Assembly: GCA_914767715.1 (NCBI GenBank)
Contig: OU612071.1
Span: 22,009,681 to 22,069,680 of the forward strand
Reading direction: 5' to 3'
Source of the DNA: Membranipora membranacea
Taxonomy: Eukaryota; Bryozoa; Gymnolaemata; Cheilostomatida; Membraniporidae
DNA: 60,000 nt
Each line of letters begins with the position of its first letter. Position 1 is the first letter of the stretch. The notes beneath the pieces were generated by a model. The model was not told where the DNA came from. It searched no databases and saw only the letters and a list, made by a program, of their open reading frames with translations. A program made the position numbers and the translations under genes. This document shows positions 20,489-32,332 of the stretch, piece by piece.

Positions 20489-20846
20489 GACAGTTTTTTG
20501 AGCTCTGATTTAGGCCTCAGTTCTGAGTTGTCCTCTCTCCAGTTTGGTACTTTTAACCCACGCCGCATAGGAAAAAAGTGCTCTTCATAACCGCTTATAA
20601 TAGGATAAAAGTTATTTTTGATTCAGAATCTGCAGCATTGAAAACTCACATGGACATAGACACCTGTCTCACTGGGTTTTCAATGGTGCGGACTCTGAAT
20701 CAAATATCATTTTTTATCTTAACATAAGCGGTTTTCAAGATAAACCTCTTTCAGCACTTTTTTCCTATGCGGCGTGGGTTAAAAGTACCAAACTGGAGAG
20801 AGGACAAGTCCAAATTGAGGCATAAATAAGAGCTCAAAAAACTGTC
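20489..20846. repeat. 358-bp palindromic MITE flanked by TA
   Basis: The left arm starts GACAGTTTTTTGAGCTC at 20489. It is mirrored by GAGCTCAAAAAACTGTC ending at 20846, and the arms match over roughly 160 bp, including CCCACGCCGCATAGGAAAAA and its complement. TA dinucleotides lie directly outside both ends, which fits a Tc1/mariner-type target. It has no coding content. Confidence 0.82.
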
Positions 20847-20869
20847 TATACCAATGGTTTATTCAAATT

Positions 20870-21300
20870 TGATTGTGCCAACATACAATCTTTGGTCACA
20901 TATGCTGCTCAGGCTTGGTTTTTACTTTTAAATGACTGTAACATTATGCGTCTTGAAATAATTCAGCCGACGGCCGCCGCCACAAGGACCATTTTACCAG
21001 ACGAATGTTATGACGAAAGGCTGGAGTTTATAAATCTATCCTCGTTACATGATTTTCTTTTAACAGAGCAAGAGACATTTTTAAAAAAAAGGCTGGTGAT
21101 CAAACATACCCTCTTTTAAGTCATATTTTCAGAAATGAATGTAGAACATCTTCTCGCTGCAAATCGATTTTAAGATCAAAACTATGTAGGTCCCAAAAGC
21201 GTGCCAAATCCTTTTTCCTTTTTTTATGACTCATTTTAATAATCTCTGCCCTTAGTACTTTTTAACCTTTGTAAGCATTCAATTTTTTCAATACCATGAT
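20870..21300 (+). pseudogene. Non-LTR retrotransposon RT C-terminal fragment
   Basis: The plus-strand frame 20892-21119 reads VTYAAQAWFLLLNDCNIMRL, then TRTILPDECYDERLEF and LSSLHDF. This is the connection region after the RT domain of CR1/Jockey-type elements (Y-x-x-x-x-W, then L-x-x-x-Q-x-x-A-R-x-I, then L-x-x-L-x-x-R). It begins right after the TA-flanked MITE and lacks all catalytic motifs, so it is a 5'-truncated relic. Confidence 0.7.
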
Positions 21301-21461
21301 ATCGTATGTGAAACTGAACTAAACTATTATTATTACAAGTTTTTTATTAAGGTTTTTGATATATATTTACACACATTTGTGCAATAAAGTGTCATATATT
21401 ATATATCCCACTATTGTACCCACAAAAACCCTGGACAATGAGTGATTCATATATGTATATC

Positions 21462-21492
<31 letters not shown>

Positions 21493-24378
21493 GCTATCAG
21501 TGTGTTGGGCATATCTTTGCATTGGAGTTGTCCGACCATGTCAGGCTATTTTATCCACCATTAATTACTCTTGGGTTAAGGATGCCCAACATGATTATTT
21601 AAGAGGATTTAACACATGATTTTTTTGTGGGTCATATAAAATGACTCCTTATTTTGGAGTGACACTTAGTTGGGGCCAAATACACATCTATATATATATA
21701 TATAATTATAAAATAATGCAGGTCAGCTCTGCAAACAATTCAACTTCATCCACCACAAATTACACATGGAGAACAAAATTACCTCATTAAATATTTACGC
21801 CTCATCACTTCCCTTTGTTTTTGACATCAACTTCTACAATCATGATAATATGCAAACTTTTCCACTTTTGTAAGAATAATTTAACAGCCTTGAATTTTAA
21901 ATTAACTTACTGTTTTCAATCCACGACACACCTGACAGATGTATCTCTGTTCACAACAAGTTAATATACGCGTAGGGGTAATGCCCTTTTTAAGTATTAG
22001 AGGCAAGGAATCACTCAGTGAAAAATGGTGCACTATGCACAACTGTAAAGGGAATGACTATTGGCCGCCAATAAATGGCTTGAATTCACTTCCAACTGCA
22101 GACCCCTAAATGTCAGGCTGGTTTTGACCAGTTAAATTCAAAGGAGTGTTAGGGGGTTTGTGACCAAACACAGTTGTATGAATTCCAATCAGTACCAAAG
22201 ATTGTCCCAAAATATTTTCATGTGTGATAAAAATTAATAATTTTCTAGTTGTCTGCTCTTGGCTATATAATCCAAAATGATGTCAACTTCTGTGTTCTCC
22301 ATAATATAGAAGTAGCTAAGTATGCAGAGTCACCACCTTTCACACATTGCTGCAAGAGACCAGGGATCGATTCTTGGCTACTCTCGTTAGGCCCTTTTAT
22401 CAGAGCTTTTACCTGTGATTGTTTCTGGGGCCAAACCTTACATGAACACAGTGTGCATTGTGTATGCGATGCTATTCTATTTGGAAAATAAAGTACATTT
22501 ATTATAATTGGAAGAACAAAGAAATTGCAGGAAAAAAAATTCTGAAGTTAAATTATCACAAGTGAAGATTGTAGGAGGGTCTCATTTCCCCTCATAAATC
22601 AGGAACTGCAGGCGAGGTGACTGAAGAAAATCGGATAATTGAAACTCTATATATCACTGGCCGAGCAATACATAATAATAACTAGCACTTTTGTCAAACT
22701 GAGATAATTGGCCTTTTGTATCCGAATTGTATAGGCCCTACATCATATGGTGGGAAGCTAGCTATTTAAACTAAAATCGTCGACCATTTGAATTTTGGTT
22801 CGCTTTATTTGATCATAAGTGAAACAAGATCCAAGGTTTAAAACTGGGAATTTAGAACTCCATATTTTCAGTTTTGGCAGTTAGCTCTTTGTCGCGCTGG
22901 GCCAGCGATATGTCTGCATAAAACTGATATAACCTGAAAGACTGTGCAACTGAATTAATGTATTTGATAAAGATATCAGTCAAATATAATCAAATTTGAC
23001 TTTAAACTCATGCTTTTTCTAATCTTTAAATTCGATTGAAATCCTGCTAGTAATGGACTTTCGAAAATCACGATTCCGTATCATCGGAGAGAAAGGGCTC
23101 TATCACTTCATATTATTCAGTCACAATCTCATTATTAGTCATGGTTTGAAAGGATTGATTGATAAAAATATTCATTGCTATTGTCGAGAATGAGGATGGC
23201 TGCAAAAGCGTAATATATAATGTTTTATAAAGGAGTATTAATATACTGATGACCTTAACTTAGTACATTGAATATACCGACCATCAAATGTCTGAATAAA
23301 GTTACAAAAATACAATAATTGCTTGATGGCTTCTTTGTTTAAGTGTATGGTAACTACCTGAATGTCCTGTAAATCTGTATGTGTAGAAGCTACATCATCA
23401 GTCAAATAAGCAGTGGGTTAAGTAGTAAAAGCAGTAAGTGATATACATCTAAGTAGTAGCACAAGTAGTAGTTGTATAAATGGTTGCATTCATTGACTAC
23501 TTAGTCTAGTACTAGTCTAATTATCCATATTAGACATAAGATAGTAAAAGTGGTCAAAGAGGTAGTAGCAGTAGCAGTACCACAAGTAGTTGTAATGATA
23601 TCAGAATCAGTAGTGGTTGTCATAGCAGCAGTAGTAGAAATAATGAGGGGAGCGCATGAACCCTCAGGATGTCCGTGGAATGTATGCTTTGGTATAGCTA
23701 AAACAGAAGATCAAACTATTATTATCATGAAAAGACAAAAAGATTGATCCACATATGTGGCCATCTGAAAATAAATGAGTCTTTGCATGCCATACTATTT
23801 CACATATCGACATGTTGATGGGCTCCTCCAGAGAAGGAATATCTCAAAGCCCTTTTAGAGAACGCCACTTCAGTTGATTAGCGGAATTTCTTGCATACAT
23901 TAGTTTTCTGCATCTGTATATATTCAATAACCAAATATCAATCTGGATGCCAATCAATCAGATGCTTAGTTGTATCTCAAGCGCTGTATTAATACTATAA
24001 TAGTATCTGAGATGTATATTTATGAAGGATTGAATTGAAATTTCATAGGAAAAAAAAATTGGCAACGACATATCATTGTCCTTGAATGTGAGGTGAAAGC
24101 TTTCAGACAAAATTGCCCTCAATTTACAGGTAGCTGTTTTTGAACTCACGTCTGATGGCTGGTATGTTGAAATAAAAATTTAGATTAATGGCAGATTCTC
24201 CAGTTACCAATTTTGTCACCACTAATCTTTGCTCACCGGTCATCAGCTGTAGTACTGCCAAGTATGCATCTATCAAGTATGAGAAAAGTTATTCTTAGTT
24301 GCAGGTTTGGATTGTCTCCAACAGTATAATTCATGAAGCACTCATTGCAAACTCTTATTTCCCAATTTTGGCTTTACA
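21301..24378. other. About 3 kb with no gene recognised
   Basis: AT-rich, with a TA repeat at 21462-21489, a shorter one near 21691-21705 and a degenerate GTA/AGT-rich stretch at about 23412-23645. A plus-strand frame at 22249-22491 is Cys-rich by composition but has no family match I can name. This is downstream of the minus-strand secreted-protein gene. Confidence 0.45.
21462..21489. repeat. (TA)n microsatellite
   Basis: Uninterrupted TA dinucleotide run of about 28 bp. Confidence 0.9.
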
Positions 24379-27300
24379 TCACTGAGAACAGTTAAGCTTA
24401 GACTTGCCTTCATCAAGAACATGTTGTAGGATCACATTTTCTGCGCCTATCCTTCTCACAGTGAAAACACGCTCGTCAGCCAAGAACTTATCACTGCAAC
24501 CTTTGTTGGTTCCGCTTGAGTTCTGGCATTTTGGATCCTCTGGCAATAAACTACTCTGTCCTGTGTAATCCTAAAGTGTATATAAGACATTATGAACAGA
24601 AGAGAGAAAACTCAGTAAAATACAATTTTTCATTATATAATGAAGATTCTTTAACAAGTTCGCATTGAGCTCCATCCAGGCTTTGCCAGAAATCTTTTGG
24701 GTAATATAAGACGGTAATCTTATGCACCGCACCTAAAAGACTAATTATCGACAACGAGTTCACCATTGTCAAATTTATCTTCTTGCTGACTAGAACCCTA
24801 CCTTGGTGAATACACTTGTGTAGTTCACAAGGATCCCCTTATTATCTGTACCTTTCATCACCTCCGTCTCATTTCTCAATACCTGACCTGATGCCCGGTC
24901 GTAATTCACAAACGCATATCTCTGCAAAGTATACAAATTTACAAATAAATCTCGTAAATTCAAAAGATGGCATTGTCTATGTTTATTGCCATCCACTTTT
25001 GTTATGTTATACAAGTCGTTTTATTTGTGTGGAATATAATTGTGAAATGATAAATATATGCTGTTATTATTGTAATCCTTCTAATACTTGTAGGGGTGGT
25101 ATGACTGAGATGCTGAGGTGGATACTAGGAGAATAAGTAAGAAGGTGGTACACCGTGTTAAAAAAGTTTAGCATCATACACCTGTTGCCATATCTACAAA
25201 ATGTGTAAAACAAGCCGTAAAAATGTATAAATCAACCTCAAATAACTGCATTAGATTATTTGCCGAATAGGCAACCCACCTCTGTTCCAGGTATTCTTAT
25301 AGTGACTGCTTCTTCAGTGATGTAGTCGTAATTCTCGTTGCACCCTCGATAAAGCTGAAACTGACTGATCTCAAAATCTGAAATAGACATGGGAGAATGG
25401 ATTAACCACAGAGTAAGAAAAGTTTATAATGGTATACATAGTGCAATTCTTTGGTGGCTGCTCACTGGACTCTGCTGTTCGAGCTAACCAGCCCTAGCAA
25501 TCACCAATCACCAAATCATCAATGGGGCTTTGGCATGCTTGAATGAAGTTTAGCCAGCTTGGGTAGGGCAGGTGATTGGAAATTGGTAGTGCCAGCACCG
25601 TCTGTTCAAGCCTTTGACCATACATCACACTGTGGTTATCACTGGCTGTAACTGAAGAGCGGTTGTGAGACACAGTAGGTCATATGCCACTATAAACGAC
25701 CTACTCGAGTTGTGTAGGGCAATGACATGTACTTATCATATATTTAGGAATATTGAGTGTCTGCCTAAAAACCATAAGCCAAACAAAAAGCCATATCCGT
25801 TGACACTCTATAGTCCTCTCACCATCATTCTCATATTGCCATGAAAATGTGGCAAAGTTCCAATGATTTAACCGGAGAAGAAAGCTATTGAATTCGATGG
25901 TAATTCCAATGAATCGGAATTACAGTACAGTCACTAGCTTGTCAGTGTAGTTTGACATATCAGGGTTTTAATTTTTCTGGCCCATCACGGCTGGCTTCAG
26001 TAGTAGTAACTATCCGTCTCAATGTAAACACTCACTTTTTGACACAGAGGTAGATTGGATGCCGGCTCTTATCTGTTTATCGGCGGAAGGTGACAAGTAC
26101 AGTCTGCTGCTCAGGTCATCTGGGAGATGAAACAGGGTAAGATGTCAGTAAGGGTATAAATTTAGCTAGGAATGTTGACATGCTCATATTTCAATCTCAC
26201 CAAAATTTACTACTTATGATGAGAGAGTACAGTTTGGGAAAATTGATTATATACATCTTTTTTTTGTACATTCATAAAAAAAAGAATTTCAGGGTACAGA
26301 AACCCTACTTATAGGCTTAAAATCTACCAAGAGCCTAACACATGCTATAGCCAGGCAGTTATTTATGATAAAGTTGTGTCAAATTTGCATGGTATGAAAT
26401 TTCAATGACCTATCGATGGTGGAAATAGTGCCTCCCATATGCCTCCCACTTAACCATGTAGATCATCTGATTATTTTTAATCATGAAAATCTGACATAAC
26501 TTTGTCACGAGTAATTGCCATACTATAACAGGAATTGGTCTCATTCTACCAACCTTGCTGATCTTGGCCTGAGCCGGATACGACGCTACGTCTTTTCCGA
26601 TAATAGTTATGACTTGTGAAGCTGATACTTCCATTGTATGTTGAGAACTTGATGAGGTAGTCGTACAGAGACCAGAAGGATTGAGCCATCTGATATGTAG
26701 GACCGCTGTTAAGTGGGTTCAGGTACAGATTGGACACAGATCCTAAAAAAATCATTTTATGACACAGGAATGTGATACAAATCAGGGAAGATATTCAAAA
26801 TCAAAACACATAATAAGGGTTTCAACATAATATTTGCTAACATATTTTACATCAACTTTCTTTATTTCTGAATCCAATCTTAGAACGCAGGCTAGCATAG
26901 TAAGATTCTCCCATCCTAAAAGTAGAAAAAATATTTTGACCAATTTGATTTCATTCTTTGTTGACCTGGAATACATATTCTATGAAGTTAGAGTGTTTCC
27001 AACATTGCAGAAGAAAATCACAACTACCCACCATGAAGTGCAATAAGAGTAGATATGATGGATCACATATGGTATCGGAGTCAGAATGATATCAGGGTTT
27101 ATCTGTTTAAGCTATATAACGTACTTGGCATGAGTAGGATGTTGACAACTTACTCAGAGAGATACGATCAGATGAAGCTCCAACACTATACACAAAAAGT
27201 CTACTGTCCCCACATCCAGTTATGCTACCAGTATTCATCTTAAGTGAAGAAAATGGTGTCAGAGTTAATGAAAGGATTACTTCCAGGTCACATGAAATTA

Positions 27301-29567
27301 TCAACTTGAATTGGCAACTGACCCAATCTCGAAATATTATACATCATCTTCATGCTAAAATTATTTTAGTTATTTTAGAAACACTATCATACCTATCATT
27401 GATCAATACAAACAGGAAGCACCCATTGGCTAAGCTTGGTTATCATTTTAAACGTACAGGTAGACAAGACATCACTCATTGTTGGGCTATTATTTCTTGG
27501 CAAGGTCATCATTTAAGCCTGAGGGTACAAACTGTTACCGTAGTCATTGCAGAAGATGAAGCTCCACCAGAATCATGTATGTACCTCGTTATTCCGTTGT
27601 AACTTGACTCAAGACGTACATGAGGTGTCCCATATCCAGAGTTATGTACCCACATATCGAATAAAGCTGTAGCAAATCAGAACTTTGTGTTATCAACATT
27701 GGAGGTTAGCAAATACATGCATACATATAGTTTTAGTCAGTTTGCAAAATATCTCCAATATTATTGGATGAGACAAAATGTGTCGATTTATCGGTTCCAG
27801 TAAATGATTTAATTCATTCAATATGGTAAGTCATCTTCAGCAGCAGCAGCATCTTCAGAAACCAAAAAATCTTTAACGACTGTCTTTATTATATTGTGAG
27901 AATACAATTCTGAAAAAAGGAACAAAATTTAGACTATTAGTTACTACTCTAGGGTACATGGAGGCACTCTGAAGAAGAATTTGGTTAATTTCGAACCGTG
28001 ACTTCCAAAGAATGCTCATACTATTTTGAATAAATGTCCTTCAATGTTAATGATGTAATCCCTCAAACACGCCGTAAAAGTTTATCTCACATCCTGATAT
28101 TTTGGTGAGAAAATGTTAACTTCCTTATCAAAATCGTTATTGGATTACTCGCTTTTTGATTGGTTATCATTATTCTCATTCACTAATTTTCCTTTGAGTG
28201 GTAATTTGTATGATATCATCACGCCCTCTACAGAACTAGCCATAACAGGATCAGGTTACCAGTGTGACAGTTATGTGTACTGAATGTGGTCTTTCATTAG
28301 GACCCTCCTAACATTCTTGTATCAGATAATATTTTCAAAGATGATTAGGCTATTTTTTCTAATAATAGACTCATTCGATGCAATACGTTTTGCTTGAGTA
28401 AAGGGATGATGATATGAACAACTTTGTTCATAGTTAATCATATTTTTTGCCTATCATAACTTCCTGGTGCTTCATTCCTAATGCTCAGCGAGCCTGAAAC
28501 CGGAACTCAGTGTAATCTTATGATTTTGTAACACATGATTTTGTAACCAGCTCGGTCAATATGAACAGTTTAGAACGAAATAAACTCAACTTTCCTTGGT
28601 CGCTAGAAGAAAGAGACAATCAATCAATCAATTCATGCCAGTCAAGTACAGAACTACTTGTCCACAACTACGGTAGATCTAAGTTGCTTAACCCGATCTC
28701 AAAACAATTAATTTTTTTTGAAATAGAACAGGATGCCCTCAAGTTTTTTTCGATTTGAAAGGAAAATCCGGTGAGAAGTTACCTCTTGGGTCACTTTGCC
28801 ATTGTCCACCCAGTATCTGAAGAGAGTTGCCTTGTACTGATGCTGGTACTTTGAGATATCTCTTTGTATTGAGATCCTGTAGTCTGAACAGGCCAACATA
28901 GTGGTAAGAGACACAACTTCCTTCACCATATACCAACAAACCTGAAATTTGTAGTATGACAAAAATTATTGTAGGTAACGATTGTTGATCGTTTGCGCGA
29001 CCTGGAATAAAATAGCGCGACAGCAAAAAAGATTATACCTAAAAAGCACATATCACATCACATTTGGGTCAAGGTCAGATTAGATCAGAGTCCCACTGAT
29101 CACAAGCTGCACTAGACAATGACCACAGATACCGGGCCAACACTTTTCTGTGTTATTGAAGTTACTAGAATCAGAGGCAGGTGAGAGAGAGGTGAAACTC
29201 TATAGCTAGCTGTGAACTCATAGTAAAGTTTAATGAATGAGACAACAATTATGGTAATAAGCTAGTGAAAAATATTTCCTTAAATTGCAAAGAATCAAAG
29301 CCTGTGAGGCTGCATGTTGCTGTGAGGCTGCAGTTTGGACTTCACTGATGGATAGCCTTGGAATCCTTAGATTCGGCGCCTAATAAAACCTTTTTAACTA
29401 GATTGAGTGACAAGCAAATCCCTAAATTGCTGATAACACCTTATGATTGATAGAGATGGTCAGCATATGGGACACACTGCATGTGATACTCTCTAATATG
29501 ACTTACCAAGGAGTATGAAGATAAGACTAGCGGCGTATGTCAGCTTGATGTTAGCCATCTTGTTCAT
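24379..29567 (-). CDS. Multi-exon gene for a predicted secreted protein, unknown family
   Basis: Exons read on the minus strand: 29567-29507 (start MNKMANIKLTYAASLIFILL, a signal peptide), 28941-28783, 27238-27154, 26742-26554, 26119-26036, 25377-25280, 24921-24802 and 24569-24379 (stop TGA at 24379-24381). Each has AG before it and GT after it. Phases agree throughout (1; 1 to 1; 0 to 1; 1; 1; 1 to 0; 0 to 0), except between the exons at 28783 and 27238, where one unrecognised exon is needed. Readable pieces include LFRLQDLNTKRYLKVPASVQ, LYLNPLNSGPTYQMAQSFW, ISQFQLYRGCNENYDYI and CSDKFLADERVFTVRRI. Single Cys residues are spread over most exons, as in a disulphide-bonded extracellular protein. 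No membrane segment was seen after the signal. I do not recognise the family; a beta-trefoil-like fold for the first domain is only a guess. Confidence 0.72.
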
Positions 29568-29753
29568 AATTCAAAGTTTTAACTACTCTTGTGTCAAATC
29601 ACTGTTTCCTCGAATGAGCTTAACAAAGGAATGACGAAACTTGCTAAGAGTTGTTAATCAAGTTATAAACAGGTCATGTGATTGCAAATAAACACAATGA
29701 TATACCAATTGCACGCGTCAATGGGTAAATCATTGATGATGCGCGTGATAGAA

Positions 29754-29846
29754 ATTTTGCCAATGTACATTTTGCCAATGCATTTTAGCAATCCCGTTTT
29801 GCCAATATCGTTTGCCAATCACATTTGCCCAACTGCCAATTGCCCA
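29754..29846. repeat. Short degenerate repeats (TTTTGCCAAT) between host gene and transposon
   Basis: ATTTTGCCAATGTAC, ATTTTGCCAATGCAT, GTTTTGCCAATATC and GTTTGCCAATCAC follow each other at 12-20 bp spacing and stop at the TTAA where the large transposon begins. They lie about 190-280 bp upstream of the secreted-protein ATG and contain CCAAT boxes in plus orientation (ATTGG on the gene strand), so a promoter role is possible but unproven. Confidence 0.55.
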
Positions 29847-29850
29847 TTAA

Positions 29851-30117
29851 ACCACTGCTGCCGCAGCTGAGCTTTGCCCAGCAGAGCCACCAGTATTCTT
29901 AATTAATAGATGAATTTGGCCTCAAAACTATTTGCCATTGGCTTTGCATGGAGTTATTAGCTCCTAAGGTAGAAGCTCATAACTTCTGCTAACTTCTGCT
30001 AACGCTTTTCGCCATAGTGATGATGAGTTCCGTACTTGACCAATCAGGTGCCTTAAAAATCTAGCTGAGATCCAACACTATTATTTATTTGTTTATCCAG
30101 GGCGTCACCAATACACC
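29851..30117 (+). repeat. Left terminal inverted repeat of the Kolobok element
   Basis: It runs from ACCACTGCTGCCGCAGCTGA to about AATACACCCTGG, nearly identical in inverted orientation to 39541-39809. Small differences include TGAGCTTTG against TGTGCTTTG and CGTCACC against CGTTATC. Confidence 0.92.
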
Positions 30118-30184
30118 CTGGACAACAAGAGAGAGAATTAGTACACAGGTACAGCATTGATAGCAAAATAATTCAACAAACAAC

Positions 30185-31663
30185 ATGTCAGATAAATCTA
30201 GCTCAAGAAGAAGCACATCCAGCTCATCTTTTATTGATGAGGAAAATTTTTTAGGAGTGATGCAGTTGGATCAACCCTGGGTTTTGGAGCCTAGAGTGGT
30301 AAGAACAAGAAGAGAAAGCAACAGTGATGATGATCAACCTCAACAGGATGGTGGTGATGATAGAGTACCCCAGATGAGGTTTGTTATGAATGAAAGAAAT
30401 TGTGACAGTGTGGATTATTATCTGATGTCACTACTCTACAACCAACTCCTTGGTACACTCCAATTCTGCAAACATTCATCATTTCCTGGGACAGACAAGC
30501 ACTATGCATAGTGTGCTTCATACCAAGGAGTAAAACTTTACTCCTTGTTCATATGCTTCCCACTTCAAATTTGTGAAAATAATATTCATGCAAGTTGTTC
30601 ATGTTGTTGTAATATTTATTTGTCATATAGTGTTTTATGGCTAAAAAATATACACCCGGGCAATGTTGAAACTTAGGCATGTGACTGGATGAAATTTTGT
30701 AAGGCCTGATGTACTCCAGGGGGGGGGGGGGAGGGGGGCTCTTTCAATTAGCAACAGCAAAAATAGCAATCTGATTGCTCACTCAGCAAGTACGCGATAC
30801 CTGCCAGTCATTGAAGGAACTATATATTGTGGGTGAGCGATTTTGGGTAATTGAAAGACCCCTCCGAGTAACATTACCAAGGAGTTTATACACATTGGTT
30901 GTTGTATCATTGAACTTTCTGAGGGCGTTCATTGGTTATACTATATAACCAGATTATTCTAAATGCAGCCATGGTGTATTTTCCAGGACATGAATCCAGA
31001 CTGGTGAAAATGCGGAGGAGTGTGTGTTGTCTGGCCACAACAGGATATGAATCATTGCTGCCGTGATAACCCTGTATGGGATACAAAGAGTGAGGAAGAG
31101 TTGGACATACAATGTATTACCGAGTCAACCAATATAAAATACTTACTCCGACCTGCACCCCTCAGGGTAGCTTACACCAACTTCTGTACTCAGCATCGTA
31201 AGTAATTTAAAAAAAAAAGAAAAATAATTATATCTCGAGTAAGACAGGTGCTTTAATGGAGTCTTATAGCGCTCACTTTGTGTCAATTTTTGAGATACAT
31301 TGTTCACAACTGTAAGACGTAAACTGACACTAGTCACGTAACTTCACAAGGTTATGATTTTAAAGGTGACTTATTCTACTAACATTTTTTATTTTAGCAC
31401 AGAGACAGCCTGATGCAACAACACTTGTGCCAAACAACATTTGGAGCCAGGATGCCATCGGCAGACTCCACAGAAGGCAACAACACCTATCTGGCTATCG
31501 CCAGATAATATTCTTCACCTACCCATATATTGGCAAAGGCCAACAAAGACAGTTGCCCTCATGCATTTACATGATGATAAGGGCAACATATCCAGACACT
31601 GACAATGATGAGGAATTTGCCAATGCTGACTTCAGTGTCTATGTACCTGAGCTGAATGATTAA
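30185..31663 (+). pseudogene. Transposon-borne gene with P2X7-ballast-like zinc-binding domain, one TGA in place of Cys
   Basis: Model: first exon from ATG 30185 (MSDKSSSRRSTSSSSF, then LDQPWVLEPRV) to a donor at 30300 (GTG|GTAAGA) or later; second exon 30987-31197 after TTTTCCAG; third exon 31398-31663 after ATTTTAG. Phases agree. The second exon reads MNPDW, a TGA (31005-31007), then KCGGVC, MNHCCRD and CITES. The third reads GYRQIIFFTYPYIGKG, then LPSCIYMMIRATYPD. W-C-x-C-G-x-x-C, CC, CIT, then a YRQ block and LPSC-x-x-x-IR-x-x-(F/Y)P-D is the signature of the cytoplasmic C-terminal ballast domain of P2X7 receptors, which also occurs without the channel in many invertebrate proteins. No channel part is encoded. 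The TGA falls on the first expected metal-binding Cys, so this copy is probably inactivated by one substitution. AATAAA follows at about 31749. Confidence 0.7.
30733..30865. repeat. Short MITE-like inverted repeat within the transposon
   Basis: GGGGGGCTCTTTCAATTA on the left is mirrored by TAATTGAAAGACCCCTCC on the right. The inner parts are also related (ATAGCAATCTGATTGCTC against GAGCGATTTTGGG). It lies in the intron before the ballast-like exon, next to a G-run at 30720-30732. Confidence 0.5.
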
Positions 31664-31946
31664 TATAGTTTTCACAAAATTACATTTGAAGTTACCCAAT
31701 ACACTATATCGAACTATATTTACATGTAAGTGCAACGTATAAGGTTGAATAAAATTTGCCAACAGATTTCTTCTGGTTTGCCAGGAACAATACTATAGCT
31801 ATAGTAATAATATAATATGATAAAAATGATGCTATACATTTATCTTACATATTTTTACTAACATAACGTAATGCAATAATATAACATATTATTACATTAC
31901 ATTGTAACAGCTTATTCATATGTACATAAATATTTACAATTGATAC

Positions 31947-32255
31947 TCAATCAGATTTCTTTGTTAGGGCCTTTCCTTTCCTTGTCTTTTTAGTTACAAC
32001 GACCTTGCTACCAGTCTCACTATCAGTCTCGCTCTCATCTGCGCTCCTTTTCAAAGCTTCTAACTGACCTTTTCTCTTCCTTGTTACTGGTCCTGAGGTT
32101 GAAGCTATGGGAGATAATTCCTGAGGAACTGTGGATCTTGTAATTGGTTTAGCTATGGTAGGTTTGGGTTTGGCAGGTTTTGGTTTGGCTTTGGTGGCTT
32201 TTGGTTTGGCTTTGGTGGCTTTAGCTTTGGTCAGGTCTGCAAGCTTCTTCTCCAT
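31947..32255 (-). CDS. Lys/Pro-rich basic ORF just downstream of the transposase stop
   Basis: 102 codons with a repetitive basic N-terminal half (KAKATKAKPKATKAKPKPAK) and a Ser/Glu segment near the end (SADESETDSETGSK), followed by KKTRKGKALTKK. It reads like a nuclear, DNA-binding protein tail. It lies 80 bases after the predicted transposase stop at 32333. Between the two, the frame EEEMAKRRR (with an acceptor-like CATCTTTCAG before it and GTGAGC after it) also looks coding. The simplest views are an alternatively spliced C-terminal tail of the transposase, or a tail cut off by mutation in this copy. There is no evidence that it is an independent gene. Confidence 0.4.
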   Translation of the reverse strand: MEKKLADLTKAKATKAKPKATKAKPKPAKPKPTIAKPITRSTVPQELSPIASTSGPVTRKRKGQLEALKRSADESETDSETGSKVVVTKKTRKGKALTKKSD

Positions 32256-32332
32256 GTAGTTTGCAGCTCACCTCTTCTTCGCTTGGCCATCTCCTCCTCA
32301 ACTTCATCATATGAGCTGAAAGATGGGCCTTT

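Noticed and set aside
21414-21602. ORF with a repeated Tyr-Ile stretch
   Set aside because: Translation of a TA microsatellite; no protein evidence.
22249-22491. Cys-rich 80-codon plus-strand frame
   Set aside because: No splice context, motif or neighbouring coding signal; composition alone is not enough.
23412-23747. Val-rich frame and GTA/AGT repeat, considered as a coding minisatellite
   Set aside because: Low-complexity trinucleotide drift explains the composition.
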